A program made the translations under genes and the position numbers. Shown piece by piece: positions 9,966 to 20,361 of a DNA stretch of 64,000 bases (position 1 is the first letter of the stretch; each line of letters opens with the position of its first letter). The stretch is from the NCBI GenBank assembly GCA_051530055.1, contig CM121341.1, forward strand, positions 15,996,001 through 16,060,000, written 5' to 3'. The notes beneath the pieces are model-generated. The model saw nothing but the letters and a program-made list of their open reading frames with translations, did not search any database and had not been told where the DNA came from. The stretch comes from Neoechinorhynchus agilis (Eukaryota; Acanthocephala).

Positions 9966-10354
9966 GGAAAGAATAATTGGGTCTTTTTATAAAATAAAAT
10001 CATAAAAGGGTTTGTAATTTATAAAATTTAGAACATTTTCCCTGGTGCTAACATTAATCATGTCAGAAATTAAAATTAAATTCTCGTATACCATTCTGAT
10101 CTTTATTAAAATCGGTCCTCATGTCGATCACAATCCTTTAGAGCATTCCAATCGTATTTGTGTCTACGAAGCTACAAAAATTTATGAACACTAACAAATA
10201 TTTACGCGACGTTTAGAATAAATTGTGGTTTACAAAATGTAATCACTCTTGATTCGATTAAGTTAAACATTTGTCTTCGTCTTTGATTTAAACATTTTTC
10301 ATCTTTCCAAAATTTAGAAGAGAAACATATCTCTGCAAAGAATATCGAAGTTTC
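9966..10354. other. Intergenic DNA
   Basis: AT-rich, no feature recognised. Confidence 0.35.
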
Positions 10355-10435
10355 AACAATTATAATAATAACACGTTTTATTTGTGATTCACAAAGAGGA
10401 CCCATGTACCTTTGGGTCCTCATTTGACGGATCCG
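10355..10435 (-). mobile_element. LINE 3' end with TAATAATA tail
   Basis: Read on the minus strand it runs from GACCCAAAGGTACATGGG through CTTTGTGAATCACAAATAAA to CGTGTTATTATTATAA. The same terminal block ends the RT-bearing minus-strand LINE at 43.2-44.0 kb and recurs at 38.55 kb, so it is a 5'-truncated copy of that family. Just beyond it (10430-10475) an 18-bp unit (GGATGACAGATCCGGTG-like) is present twice. Confidence 0.7.
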
Positions 10436-11408
10436 GAATGGATGACAGATCCGGTGTGGATGACGGTCGACGACAAAGCGAGGATCAGGAAACATTGCGT
10501 TTAAAATTTTGATTAGAATAAAACTTAAAATATTATCACCTTTTTCAAGTTACTTAGAATCCAAAGTCGACAAGAACCTTAGCAAGAACAAAATATAACC
10601 CTTTTTCGTTCCTTCGTTATCTTGGAGTATTGTCATCATCGGGCCACCTTCGTAGTGTGTTTTTTGTGCCAGCGCTCCCAATTCAAAATTTCACTGATTC
10701 ATTACCGATAGCTTCACGTTGGTCCGATAAATTTTTTTAATGATAAAAACCTAAAAGATTATGCGATCAAGGCGTGAAGTTATCAAAAATAAATGAGTGA
10801 ATTTATGACCTCACAACTAGATGGTTTCTGCTTTAACTTCTCTGTTTAACTAAATCGTAGTTCGATGATATCCCGCTTGTTGTTAAGTGAAATTGTCTGA
10901 CCATAAGTTTGCATCAGTGGCAGCAAATAAAGGATTTTTGACTAAGCTAATCGAAAACTTGAGTCATGCCGGTTTCTGCTGCTACTTAGCAAGTGTATCT
11001 TTTCTCCTAAAGAGAATGTTTTCATAAATGAAGTTGATTCGACGATTATAACATCGAAATTAACAAGTATTTCTAAATTGCTCGAATGTTTTTTGTTGCC
11101 TTTAAAAGAGATCAAAATTAATCATTATTTGGAAAAACCTCAATATTTTACTTTGTCTCGCGAAAAATCAGTTTAGTTGTATACAAAAACATCTGAGAAG
11201 TTTTTTCGTTCCTAAAGTACTATTTACATTTTTCATGTTCTCCATACGATTTTTCTCTTGATAAGAGATTTTAAACCTTAGCAATTTGCTACCTAGAACA
11301 AGATTTTTTACAATTATAGCGAAGTTAACGGAATGCAAATGAAACGTAAAGTTCAAACGGCATAGAGATCAGGATTTATTGAAACGCGCATATCTTGTTG
11401 TCCGAAAT
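10436..11408. other. Intergenic DNA
   Basis: No gene recognised. It is downstream of the 185-aa gene, whose AATAAA lies at about 11375 (-). Confidence 0.4.
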
Positions 11409-11966
11409 TTAAGTTGCCAGCTTGCGAGCTACCCATGGCAGGATTTTATAATCACGGATGAATTCCCTGAGTTTGAAACGACCTCCTCCTAGGCGATATT
11501 TGTTAATGTCAACATCTTTAAGCGGATATTCCGTTGTGTATGTTAGAGTCGCATAAACTCCCGATTGAAGTGTTCCTTGCTGTTCGTAAAGGATCTTACC
11601 TGGTAGTTCGTTCACCTTGTTGATTACCAGCTTGATCAATCTGGGATATGGATACGGTATATTGCCAGTTTCCTCACCAAGATACACTACGATGTCAGTC
11701 ATGCGCCAGTCATCTTTAGAAGTTTCTTCGCGTTTAACGAAAAGAAGGCTGTCTATTTCCAGTAGGTCTTTGTCGTTCGGCGGTTCTGGTAGTATAACGT
11801 CGTCACCATAGTTAGCTGCTCTTCGGTATGCCACAGCTGGGGTATCCTCAGCCTCTACTTCGGGGGTTTCACCACGTCCGGAAATGCGTCTCCATAATTT
11901 TTTGAACAGGGGAAGTAACGGTCCAGTTACTGCTAATAGAGCAGCATTTATTAGAAAAGGAGCCAT
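11409..11966 (-). CDS. Lineage-specific protein with cationic hydrophobic N-terminus
   Basis: The single-exon ORF gives 185 aa. Residues 1-30 are a hydrophobic segment followed by basic residues (NAALLAVTGPLLPLFKKLWR), which may be a membrane anchor or amphipathic peptide. An acidic linker follows (about 32-60), then a soluble domain shared with the 155-aa protein at 8.1 kb. A TATATAAG box lies about 45 nt upstream of the ATG and AATAAA follows the stop. The first ~30 residues, promoter and 3' UTR are duplicated in inverted orientation at 37.0-37.9 kb, where the soluble domain is missing. Function unknown. Confidence 0.65.
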   Translation of the reverse strand: MAPFLINAALLAVTGPLLPLFKKLWRRISGRGETPEVEAEDTPAVAYRRAANYGDDVILPEPPNDKDLLEIDSLLFVKREETSKDDWRMTDIVVYLGEETGNIPYPYPRLIKLVINKVNELPGKILYEQQGTLQSGVYATLTYTTEYPLKDVDINKYRLGGGRFKLREFIRDYKILPWVARKLAT

Positions 11967-12600
11967 TAGTTGTTCTTGAGGTTACAGAAAAAGTTTGAAT
12001 GCCGTCTTATATATCAATTCGTGCCTGATTCACAAAATTCTAAGATATAGTTACCTGGTATTCAACGAAGACCAGTTTTGACTTTCTTTGTTTTTAAAGA
12101 ATAGAATTACTCACTTTGTGCAGGAGAATAATTTTCGCAGTCTTCATTTTTGAAAAGCAACCTCCATGTAGCATAAAGTTGCTCTACTGAAGTGCGCCTA
12201 AGTATTTTCCACATAAGAGAACTTACCTTTGAATTCCAAATGAATCATTTACGACCAACATCACAAAGAAAACGAAATTGCTTGCAAAGCTGCGCTATGA
12301 TTGTTAACAGTTATCTTATTTATTTGAATAAGATTTATTGATTTCTCAAATCGAATTTATTTTTGCTGAGAAATTACAATTTGAAATTCAACACCTAAAT
12401 TTGCATTTATAAATTCTTAATATTTTTAGAAATAATACAAATTTAATATATTCGACATCTCCATTATTTATTCAAATGTCAACTAAGCATTTTTTGAGAA
12501 TTTTCTTTTATTGCACTCTAATTTCTCACAGCTTATTTGCTTGATGTTAATGTCTAAATCATAGAAGGCTACCGGTTTAAAATCCTTAAAGGTTGCAACA
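11967..12600 (-). repeat. Segmental duplication, copy 1 (inverted partner at 37.0-37.73 kb)
   Basis: The whole upstream region of the 185-aa gene matches the region upstream of the 47-aa gene at 37.7 kb in inverted orientation, with indels. The match continues into both coding starts and the 3' ends. This copy lacks the 113-bp LINE insertion found at 37132-37244 and so preserves the empty site, at about 12452-12460. Confidence 0.85.
12006..12013 (-). promoter_or_regulatory. TATA box of the 185-aa gene
   Basis: TATATAAG on the minus strand, followed about 30 nt later by the conserved CATTCAAA and then the ATG. The same box sits at the same place upstream of the 37.7 kb paralogue, and conservation in both copies supports a promoter role. 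Confidence 0.55.
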
Positions 12601-12777
12601 TCAGACTTTTAGTGCCAATTTAAAAACATAGAACTTAAAGCGTACTGAAATCGAGAGAATTGTACCACTTCGGTTCGTCATTAATTTTGTGTTTCTTTGT
12701 GATTGTTCTAATTTTCATTATCATCATCGAGCATTAATCTATGTCTACAAGTATCACTCACTGTCTGCAGTGGACCA

Positions 12778-14765
12778 ATTTGCAGGGGGAGAGCGGCGCA
12801 TCGTTGTGTGCCTCCGCGTAAAAGGAAGGTGGAATTCTTCCCATGGCAATTGGAACAACTCTGCACCGCTTACCAGCAAAAATTTTAAATAAAAGAATCG
12901 CGGAAAAGTAGGGATGCTGCTTCGCTCTACTAAGTTAGGCTGCTGTACACCTTGTGGCGCAGAGGCGATTGTTAATCCACTCCGCACATTCATCACCGGA
13001 AACTCAAAGCCGTGCGTGATCTTGAAATGTGATTTCAAAAACGCTTTCAATACAGTTCACCGAGCAGATTTTGCTCAAAGTAGTTGAAGATCACGCGCCA
13101 GAAGCATTTCGCTATTTCGTTAATGCTTAATGGGAATTCAACACCCTTGTTGTTCAATGAACACGTTTTGTGGTATGAAAGCTAAGTTCAACAAGGGGAT
13201 CCTTTGGGCCCATTGGCCTTCTCACTCGCAGTCAATCCCGTCGTGCACTCTCTCCAGTCCAGCTTTAACGGCTGGTATTCTGATGATGCCACGCTCAGAG
13301 GTAAACCCCTCTATTGTACTGCACGATTTGGAAACACTCATGAAGGAGAAGGCGAAAATTGGCATTGAATTGAATGCTGCGAAATCCGAGATTGTAGTGA
13401 TGAACGTGGAAGGACCAGGCAAACTATCCTGAAAGATTTTCAGAATCTGGTCCCGGGATAGAATTGATCACTCTAGACCGATTGAGTCTTCTAGAAAGCT
13501 GCATTTTTGGTCCTAATGTTGAAGCAGAGATTTCCAAGCTTCAACCGCAACTTTCGGTGCTGTGCGAACGAGCTAATGCATTACTTTTACACGAGGCTCT
13601 GTTCCTGATCATGAACAACCTCTTCATTCCAAAATTGTTATATAAGCTTCGCACAGAACCTGTTTTTAGACATAATGATAAGCTGGCAAAATTAAACGAG
13701 ACGATGAAGGCCTCTCTCGAGAAAATTTTAAATACTCAGCTGTCGAACGAGGCCTGGCATCAAGCGTCCATGCCTTTGCCGTCCGGCGGTTTGGGTATCC
13801 GAAAAGCAGCCGATATTTATCGGCTTGCTTATTTGGGATTGTAAGAAGCAAGCGGCAAAATAGTTCAATCCGTTCTTGGCGAGAATTACACTTTGGATAT
13901 CGATTTCGTGGCGGCTCTTAATCTTTGGTGTGAAGATTCCGGTAGCGAACAGGTCCTCGTCATTGGTTGCAAACAATCAGTTTGGGACTCACCCCTGAGA
14001 GCAAGAATTCATAACTCTTTAATTTTTGATTCTCGTGACCTGGTGAACCGAACTCGATTGGCGGCAGTCTCTACACGAGAATCGGGTGCTTGGTTCAAGG
14101 TTATCCTAATCGCTTGTGTGGGTACTCTTCTCTCCTACGAGACAGTAAGGATTGCAGTGTCCCTAAGACTTGGGGTACCGATGTGTACATCTCATCGCTA
14201 CCGTTGCGGAGCGACCGTGGAACCATCGGGACGCCATGGTCTCGTCTGTTGGCAACTAGGCGGAAGGTACTCACGACGCGCCGAAGTGAACGCAATTCCT
14301 AGCCGTGCCCTGAATACTGTGAATGCGCCCAACATCCTAGAGACGAGCAATCTTTGTCGACTCGATGAGCGTAGACCGGACGGTGTCACAGTGTTCTCGT
14401 GACCAGGAATCAAATGCCTTCTCTGGGACGCCACGTCTGATAAACTCGCAGCCAGTAACATAAAATTCGCAGCTGTTCAACAGGAGACGCCGCTGAGGAC
14501 CGTAAAAATACCAAATACATTGAATTGGGTCGAAATCATTATTTTGTTCCCTTTGGCGTCGAGACACTCGGTTCGTTTGGTACCGCGGCGCAGAACTTGG
14601 TCAAGCAATTGTCTAAGAGATTGAAACGAATCACTGGCGATCGGAGATCAGGAGCATTCCTCCTACAAAACATAAGTCTGGTTGTGTAACGGGGGAACGC
14701 TGCATCCGTCCTTTCGACCGTTACGCCAGGACGGCAACTAAGTGATCCAGAGCGGTGGTGTGAAT
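12778..14765 (+). mobile_element. RLE-type non-LTR retrotransposon, degenerate RT-to-3' end copy
   Basis: It is collinear with the best copy at 61.9-63.9 kb but strongly diverged. RT-derived segments run from about 12.8 to 13.4 kb, then a thumb/linker (EALFLIMNNLFIPKLLYKL), then the zinc-knuckle region (HRYRCGATVEPSGRHGLVC) at about 14.19-14.25 kb and the endonuclease motif RPDG at about 14.37 kb. The 3' UTR contains a GATCCAGAGCGGTG block shared with the 56.5 and 57.1 kb copies. Several frameshifts and stops interrupt it, so it is a dead copy of an older subfamily. Confidence 0.85.
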
Positions 14766-15011
14766 GATTTCTTCTCCTAGATTTGGAACTTAGATGAATA
14801 ATTAAACACTCGACAGAAGGTAAAGTCGTATTCCATAACTTTGGGTGAATTCGGTCATAAAACAACAAGTCGCATAAATTTATGCACTAAAATGTGCTCA
14901 ATGACCACTTATTTTGTGACCATCGATAAGCTTAATTCATTCACCGCTCTAAAGATTTTATTAAACTAAAAACATGTAAAAATGATTGATTATTGCAAGT
15001 GCTTCATTCCA

Positions 15012-18000
15012 TCATTTAGATTCTTTTTTTGGAGTTTCGGCGTTTGATACTGCCTTAACTATTTGACATGCTTCTTGAGCAATAATTTCCGGCGACAATA
15101 GGGTGACATAGTATTGGAAAGTTCCTATTTTCTTCAGAACGCATGGCTGGTGGTAGACAACGTTTTCTTGTGCTTTAACAGGTCGACTAAATCCGGATTT
15201 AGATTGAGTGAATGGTGAAAATTACAGTGAAACGTACGAAAGATTAACAATTTTGCTTAAAGAAGGTCCTTCGATTGCCAAGAGACACCCTCTGAGATTT
15301 TTATGGAAAGGATTCCTTATATTGACTGCAAGTTGAAACGTCTTTTCGATTTCTGTTTCAGTTGGCGTTGAGTCCTTAAAGTACAATGCTAGTGATCGAA
15401 AAGAAATCGGATTTAACATACAAAATAAAGGACCTTATGTGCATCAAACTGAACATTGCAACTGAAGGCCTGAATTTGTTTAGAATCTTCGTCCACAACT
15501 TGTATGTAAGCTTTCAAGTAGTACTCCTGCGGAAGTTTTCTCAGATAATCTTCTGCTCTCAGTTTAATGTTATGAACTTTGGCTAAACGCAAACAAGATA
15601 TATTGTAGTTATATTGGACGAGGCAGTTACTTACTTTCGGATTCAGTCAGTGAAACGGTTTGTTCAAAACGTTTACAGGGGCGGCGATTTCCGGTATGGC
15701 AACTTTCGAATAAGATATCAGTAAACACTTTGACAGATTGAGGTTCCTTTGTAGTGTTTTCAAATTTAAGTGACAACACTACAGTATCTCCCTTTTGAAC
15801 ATCATCCGGAGGCGTAACAATAACGTTTACGTCGTTTTTTTCCTTCTTGGCCAAAAGACTTTGGATTTCGTTGAGTTTTGCAGAAGCGGGCAACTCTACA
15901 AAATAAATGAATAGCATTAGAAAGTGCAAAAACCTTTAAGTTTATAAGATTCAAGAAGACATTCGGGATTGTTGGATCCTTTCGCTTTTGTCACAATCTT
16001 TGTTCCGATTGAAGATACCTCCATCGCTGAATTTTCATATAACACATTAATACACGATAAGATGATTTCTCTGACACTCACACACTGGGACCACATCTCC
16101 GGTTTTCTTGATTTGCCAATGTACGATATATCCATTAGCTATAGAAGCGAATAAAGCAGTATCATATGCAACGGATAACTTCCCGGCTGAGATGGCTTTT
16201 ACTGGGGCTGGTCCTAGTCTATAAAGGCCTTGATAACATTAAAATATGTAAGTTTTTATCGCTGGAATTATTTGTGTACTTACTCTCAGCACCTGTATGA
16301 GCGGAACAATCAAGTGCTTGCCAGCCGTCCAAGTCCGGAGATAAGTCCGGTCGCTTTAGCCAAATCTCGTTCCAGGTGTGGTATATTCTGCAGCAGTGAT
16401 GAACATCTCACAAAAAGATATTCAATTCTTTTTTACCTGGAAGTATGCGTATTGAATTCGTTTGCGATCGAGTGCTGCGTATTCCAATGAACGTCTAGAA
16501 TTCCCTCTGGAAGTGCCCCGACCACAGCATTGTAGCATGTGACCACCCGGCACGGAATTCCTAGTGCTCGGCTAACTGTACAGAATCTTAATGTTAAGAA
16601 AATCGAAACCTTATTGGCAGATCTATGCTCTGACTGTAAACGCTAAGCTACAAATTCGAAATCTAGAAATTTTCTTTTGTTAAAACTTGAGAAGCATTCC
16701 CACCATCTATACTTCTTGAAATTTGAAGCAAAGAGAACTAGATAAAGGTCTATTTAGAAGTTAGAGCACGGTCTGAACTAATAACATTAATGTACTCACA
16801 GGTGCAGTAGATCGCTGCAAATATCCATTCCGATCCATATTTTACTGAGTCGCCGCGCTGTTGAAGGAGCTTGTTGAGGATTGAAACGCTCCCTGGCCAT
16901 TGATGAGGTGTAAGTCCAGGCTGGCTAGGTTTGTACACTTCAAAAGCTCCACGATCATTAGCATTAATCTTTACGAAGATAATGTTATATTCTCTAATAT
17001 CTAACTTACTAGTGCAGCCAAAGAACGCGAAACGATTAGCGGATTATCGAAATATTCGATTGGAAGACCAGCCTTCTCCAGAAACCAGAAAACAATTTCA
17101 ATAATTCCATGCTCAAACTGTCCATAGTGCCACAATCTATCTCGTGGGTGCAAGTCGGAGCCAACAAACACCACGCCGTTTGTGTTCAGAACGTACTCTG
17201 CAATATCATCTTCGTTTGGCATGTGCGTAGCATCATCCTTATGCCACGGATTAAATAGAAGATAAAGCTCTTCTTTACATTGAAAAAGAATTGCTGGATT
17301 CTCATCGACTTGAGTCCTAATGGCGAGTTTGTATATCCCAATACGAGCATTAACTGATGGTGTCAATTTTAATTTTATATTATAAGAGTGGTCTTTCCCT
17401 TCGAAATCTCCATCAGGAATTCTAGCCAGTGTCCATCCAAATGATTTTGATTCTCCCGACACTTGAACATCGAGCTTAATCAGCGTACCTTTTGATAATA
17501 TCGGTTTTGAACCTGTAAAGTAAATACAAAGTATATTTTTGTTCACTTCAATACACATTAATTACGGACAAATATATTTTAAATTCGTTATCGTCTTAGA
17601 GGGCAAATCAGTCAGCTTTAATTGATTTATTTATAAAATCTAGTTGACTTGTGCATTGAGACAGCAATCATCCTGTATAATTTTAGTCATTAAACAGCTT
17701 TAATTTACCGACTAGAAACATTGCAGCCAAGTCAATTAGTGTCAAGACCATGATTCTCAAATAGTTTTTTAATCAACGAAGTCATCTTTTACCATATGTT
17801 TGCTTGACCAACCGTTTAGGGAAATTATGGACCGAAATTATGAACTAATTATTTAACATCCGCGTAATGACAATATCCCAATGAGTATCAATTCTACTTA
17901 AGGGTGCGGTGTTACTTACCGGAAGCAACAAATAAAGATATTTTGTGTTTTTGTGGATCGTATTTCTGTAAAAGTCGAACTGTAAGAGTGATAGGTTGTC

Positions 18001-18250
18001 CTCGTCTGTACAGGGCCTCGAGATGATCAAAGACGTCAGTATGGTGTGCCACCTTTGAATCAAAGTCATGCAAATCAAGATTCAATGCAGGAAGGAAGTG
18101 CGAAGTTTTTGCATCAGTTGGTTTTTCAGGCAATTCTTTTTCTTCATTTTTAATTTCCTTTGTTTCTTTTTCCATCGGTGTAGATGTTGATGGTTTGACT
18201 TGTGCTTCGCTGACTTTGCTGTCGGTTGGACTCGGTTCTAAATGCGGCAT
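15012..18250 (-). CDS. Transglutaminase-family protein lacking the catalytic cysteine
   Basis: Eleven exons (18250-17920, 17512-17010, 16968-16800, 16575-16437, 16387-16284, 16213-16082, 16026-15934, 15895-15635, 15582-15434, 15374-15238, 15186-15012) give 730 aa, with every phase consistent. Nine of the ten introns are 38-224 nt. After a Lys/Glu-rich N-terminus comes the beta-sandwich (YRRGQPITLTVRL), then the core (NPWHKDD, YVLN, VSRSLAALV). The active-site loop reads KYGSEWIFAA where active enzymes have YGQCWVFAG, so the nucleophile Cys is Glu325. His384 (YHTWNE) and Asp407 (WQALD) are kept at the usual spacing. Two C-terminal beta-barrels follow. Like vertebrate band 4.2, it is probably a structural or regulatory pseudoenzyme. 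Confidence 0.93.
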
Positions 18251-18974
18251 TAAACAGTTCGCCTAATGAGCTCACTTTGCAAAAGGTACTTAAGTACCTG
18301 AATCAGTGACAAGGTCTTTCTCTAAAAGGCAATGTCAAGGGCAACGACTCTTTTTCTTCATTACTTACTCATGTCTTTTTTGTGTTCAAAAGGGGGCAAC
18401 GAGATGCAAACGAGTACGCAAGAGCAACGATGTCGAACCTTATATCGTACGTTCTCTCACAACCAGATAGAGATGATGCATCGAGCTTTGTTCAATTTTA
18501 CGTTTTTCTTTTCATGTGCACCGTTTCCGCTAACATTTCCTCAAAGGCGACCAGACGAGAGGGGTGTGGCGGCAATGAGTAATCGCAGCAACCAAAAACA
18601 ACCGGAAACGTTGACATGAACTAAAAAAGAGGTGACAGTGTGTTCGTTTATAAGAACAGATTGAACTCAAGACTGTCTAAGTGAAAAATAAATGCGCATT
18701 TGCAGATGATTACAAAGGATATATGCACTACTGATTCATTTAAAAGCTAGCAACCCACCCTGCAGCGAAGGCATGTAACTGGTTAGTGAATACTTTAAAC
18801 TTTGAAAACGACGTTGACGAACAACTACATCTTAATCGTTAGTTGTATGCGGTTCATTAAACAAATCATTCAGAACTCAAGGTTATCCAATTTAAAGTCA
18901 ATTCAAATTACGCATTAGACAGGTGTTTTCAATGCCACAAACTAAGAACTGCTTACAGCACCATTTGAAAGGGA

Positions 18975-19590
18975 TCGATGTGGGTCTTTGGTTGATGCTT
19001 TCGGGCGACACGGTTCCGTCTGCAGAAGGTCAGGAGGAAGGTTCTCACGCCATTCTGAAATCAATAACGCAATTTCTCGGGCGTTGAGAACGGCGAACTT
19101 CCCGAACATCCTGGAACCCGCCCACATTTGTCGACTAGACGACCGTAGGCCCGATGGAATTTCGGTCTTCCCGTGGCGGGAGGGCAAATACCTTCTCTGG
19201 GACGCCACTTGTGTGGACACTCTCGCAGCCAGCAACATCCCCTACTCCCTCGAAATCGCCGGTGGTGCCGCCAGTGCAACGGAAGGGAGGAAAATACGGA
19301 AATATCTTCACTTATCGAGGGCTCACTATTTTGTCCCCTTTGGGGTGGAGACGTATGGAGCGCTCGGCAGCTCGGCACTCTCTCTGCTCCAGGATCTCTC
19401 GAAGAAATTGAGAGGCAACCGGAGACTCAAGAGCAGGCGTATTCCTTCGACAAAATATCTCGCTGGCAGCACAACGAGGCAATGCTGCCAGCGTGATGGC
19501 GACGGTCGAGGAAGGACAAAGCTGGAATTTGGCGGGAGGTGGTGAGTGTGCTTCAAACAGATTGTTTGAATTGTTAAATATGCCAATAAA
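18975..19590 (+). mobile_element. RLE LINE, 5'-truncated C-terminal copy
   Basis: It starts inside the zinc-knuckle region (RCGSLVDAFGRHGSVC-like) and runs through HSEINN, RPDGISVFPW, WDATCVDT and HYFVPFGVETYG to the C-terminus. It is nearly identical to the copies at 50 and 63 kb. The 3' UTR begins GTGAGTGTGCTTCAAA. It lies between the transglutaminase start and the PPIP5K end and disturbs neither. The high similarity makes it one of the younger copies. Confidence 0.88.
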
Positions 19591-19649
19591 AAAAGAAACT
19601 ATTTTCATTTTTGAATTAATCATAAGTACGACCAATGAGTTAAAGATGC

Positions 19650-19960
19650 TTATTTGTAGAGGACAAAAGTTCACACCGCGACCCAAATGGGAGATCACCA
19701 TTTCTGGATGCACTGATCACAAAAAAATGGAACACGAATGATCACATCAATCTACAGGAAGCCCCCTGAAACGAACCATTATATACTTTGGAATAGTGCC
19801 ATAATAGAAAGCGGGCATGAACAAGCAACGGGATTACGAGCTATCCAAGAGCAATCGACCATAACCATGCGCGCGCTTTAACATATTAAGCATTTCACTT
19901 CTTTTTTTAGAACTGATGATGAACCCAAAGAGGTTCGAAACGCATTCAATAGAGCTTTCT
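19650..19960 (+). mobile_element. Penelope-like element fragment with 3' hammerhead-like motif
   Basis: It contains an RT-derived stretch of the PLE type (PFLDALITK, then a YRKP-type motif), an arm resembling the ACCATAAGCGCGCG end sequence, and a CTGATGA-stem-GAAACG motif at 19913-19942 with stem GAACC/GGTTC. This is a decayed fragment of the family represented at 33 kb. Confidence 0.6.
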
Positions 19961-20361
19961 CTACAGGGTGAAGAACTAAACAACAAAATCAATAATATCG
20001 TATTTGTTGTATTTATAGCGAAAACTTTTTTTGATTTTGAGAGCGGATCGCCCGTTCAATCGCATACACGAAACGGCAAAGCTCTGTTTTTGAATTTGAT
20101 ACAGAGCAATAATTAAGATACTTAAAACGAACGCTGTCGATGGATTAATGGCCAGTAAAACGTAATTATTGCTAAATTCTTTAGAAGCAGGAACTACATT
20201 TACTTACTCCTTGATGGAGCTTATCAGCATGTTCGCGTTTGTCTGATTATTTTACCGACGGAATATCAGCCTCCTCGATTGTTTCCTATACGCGGCTAAC
20301 CCTCGTTTCCCGACTAAACGTACAGCCTTAAAGCTAAATGGGCAAATTATTATTTTTCACA

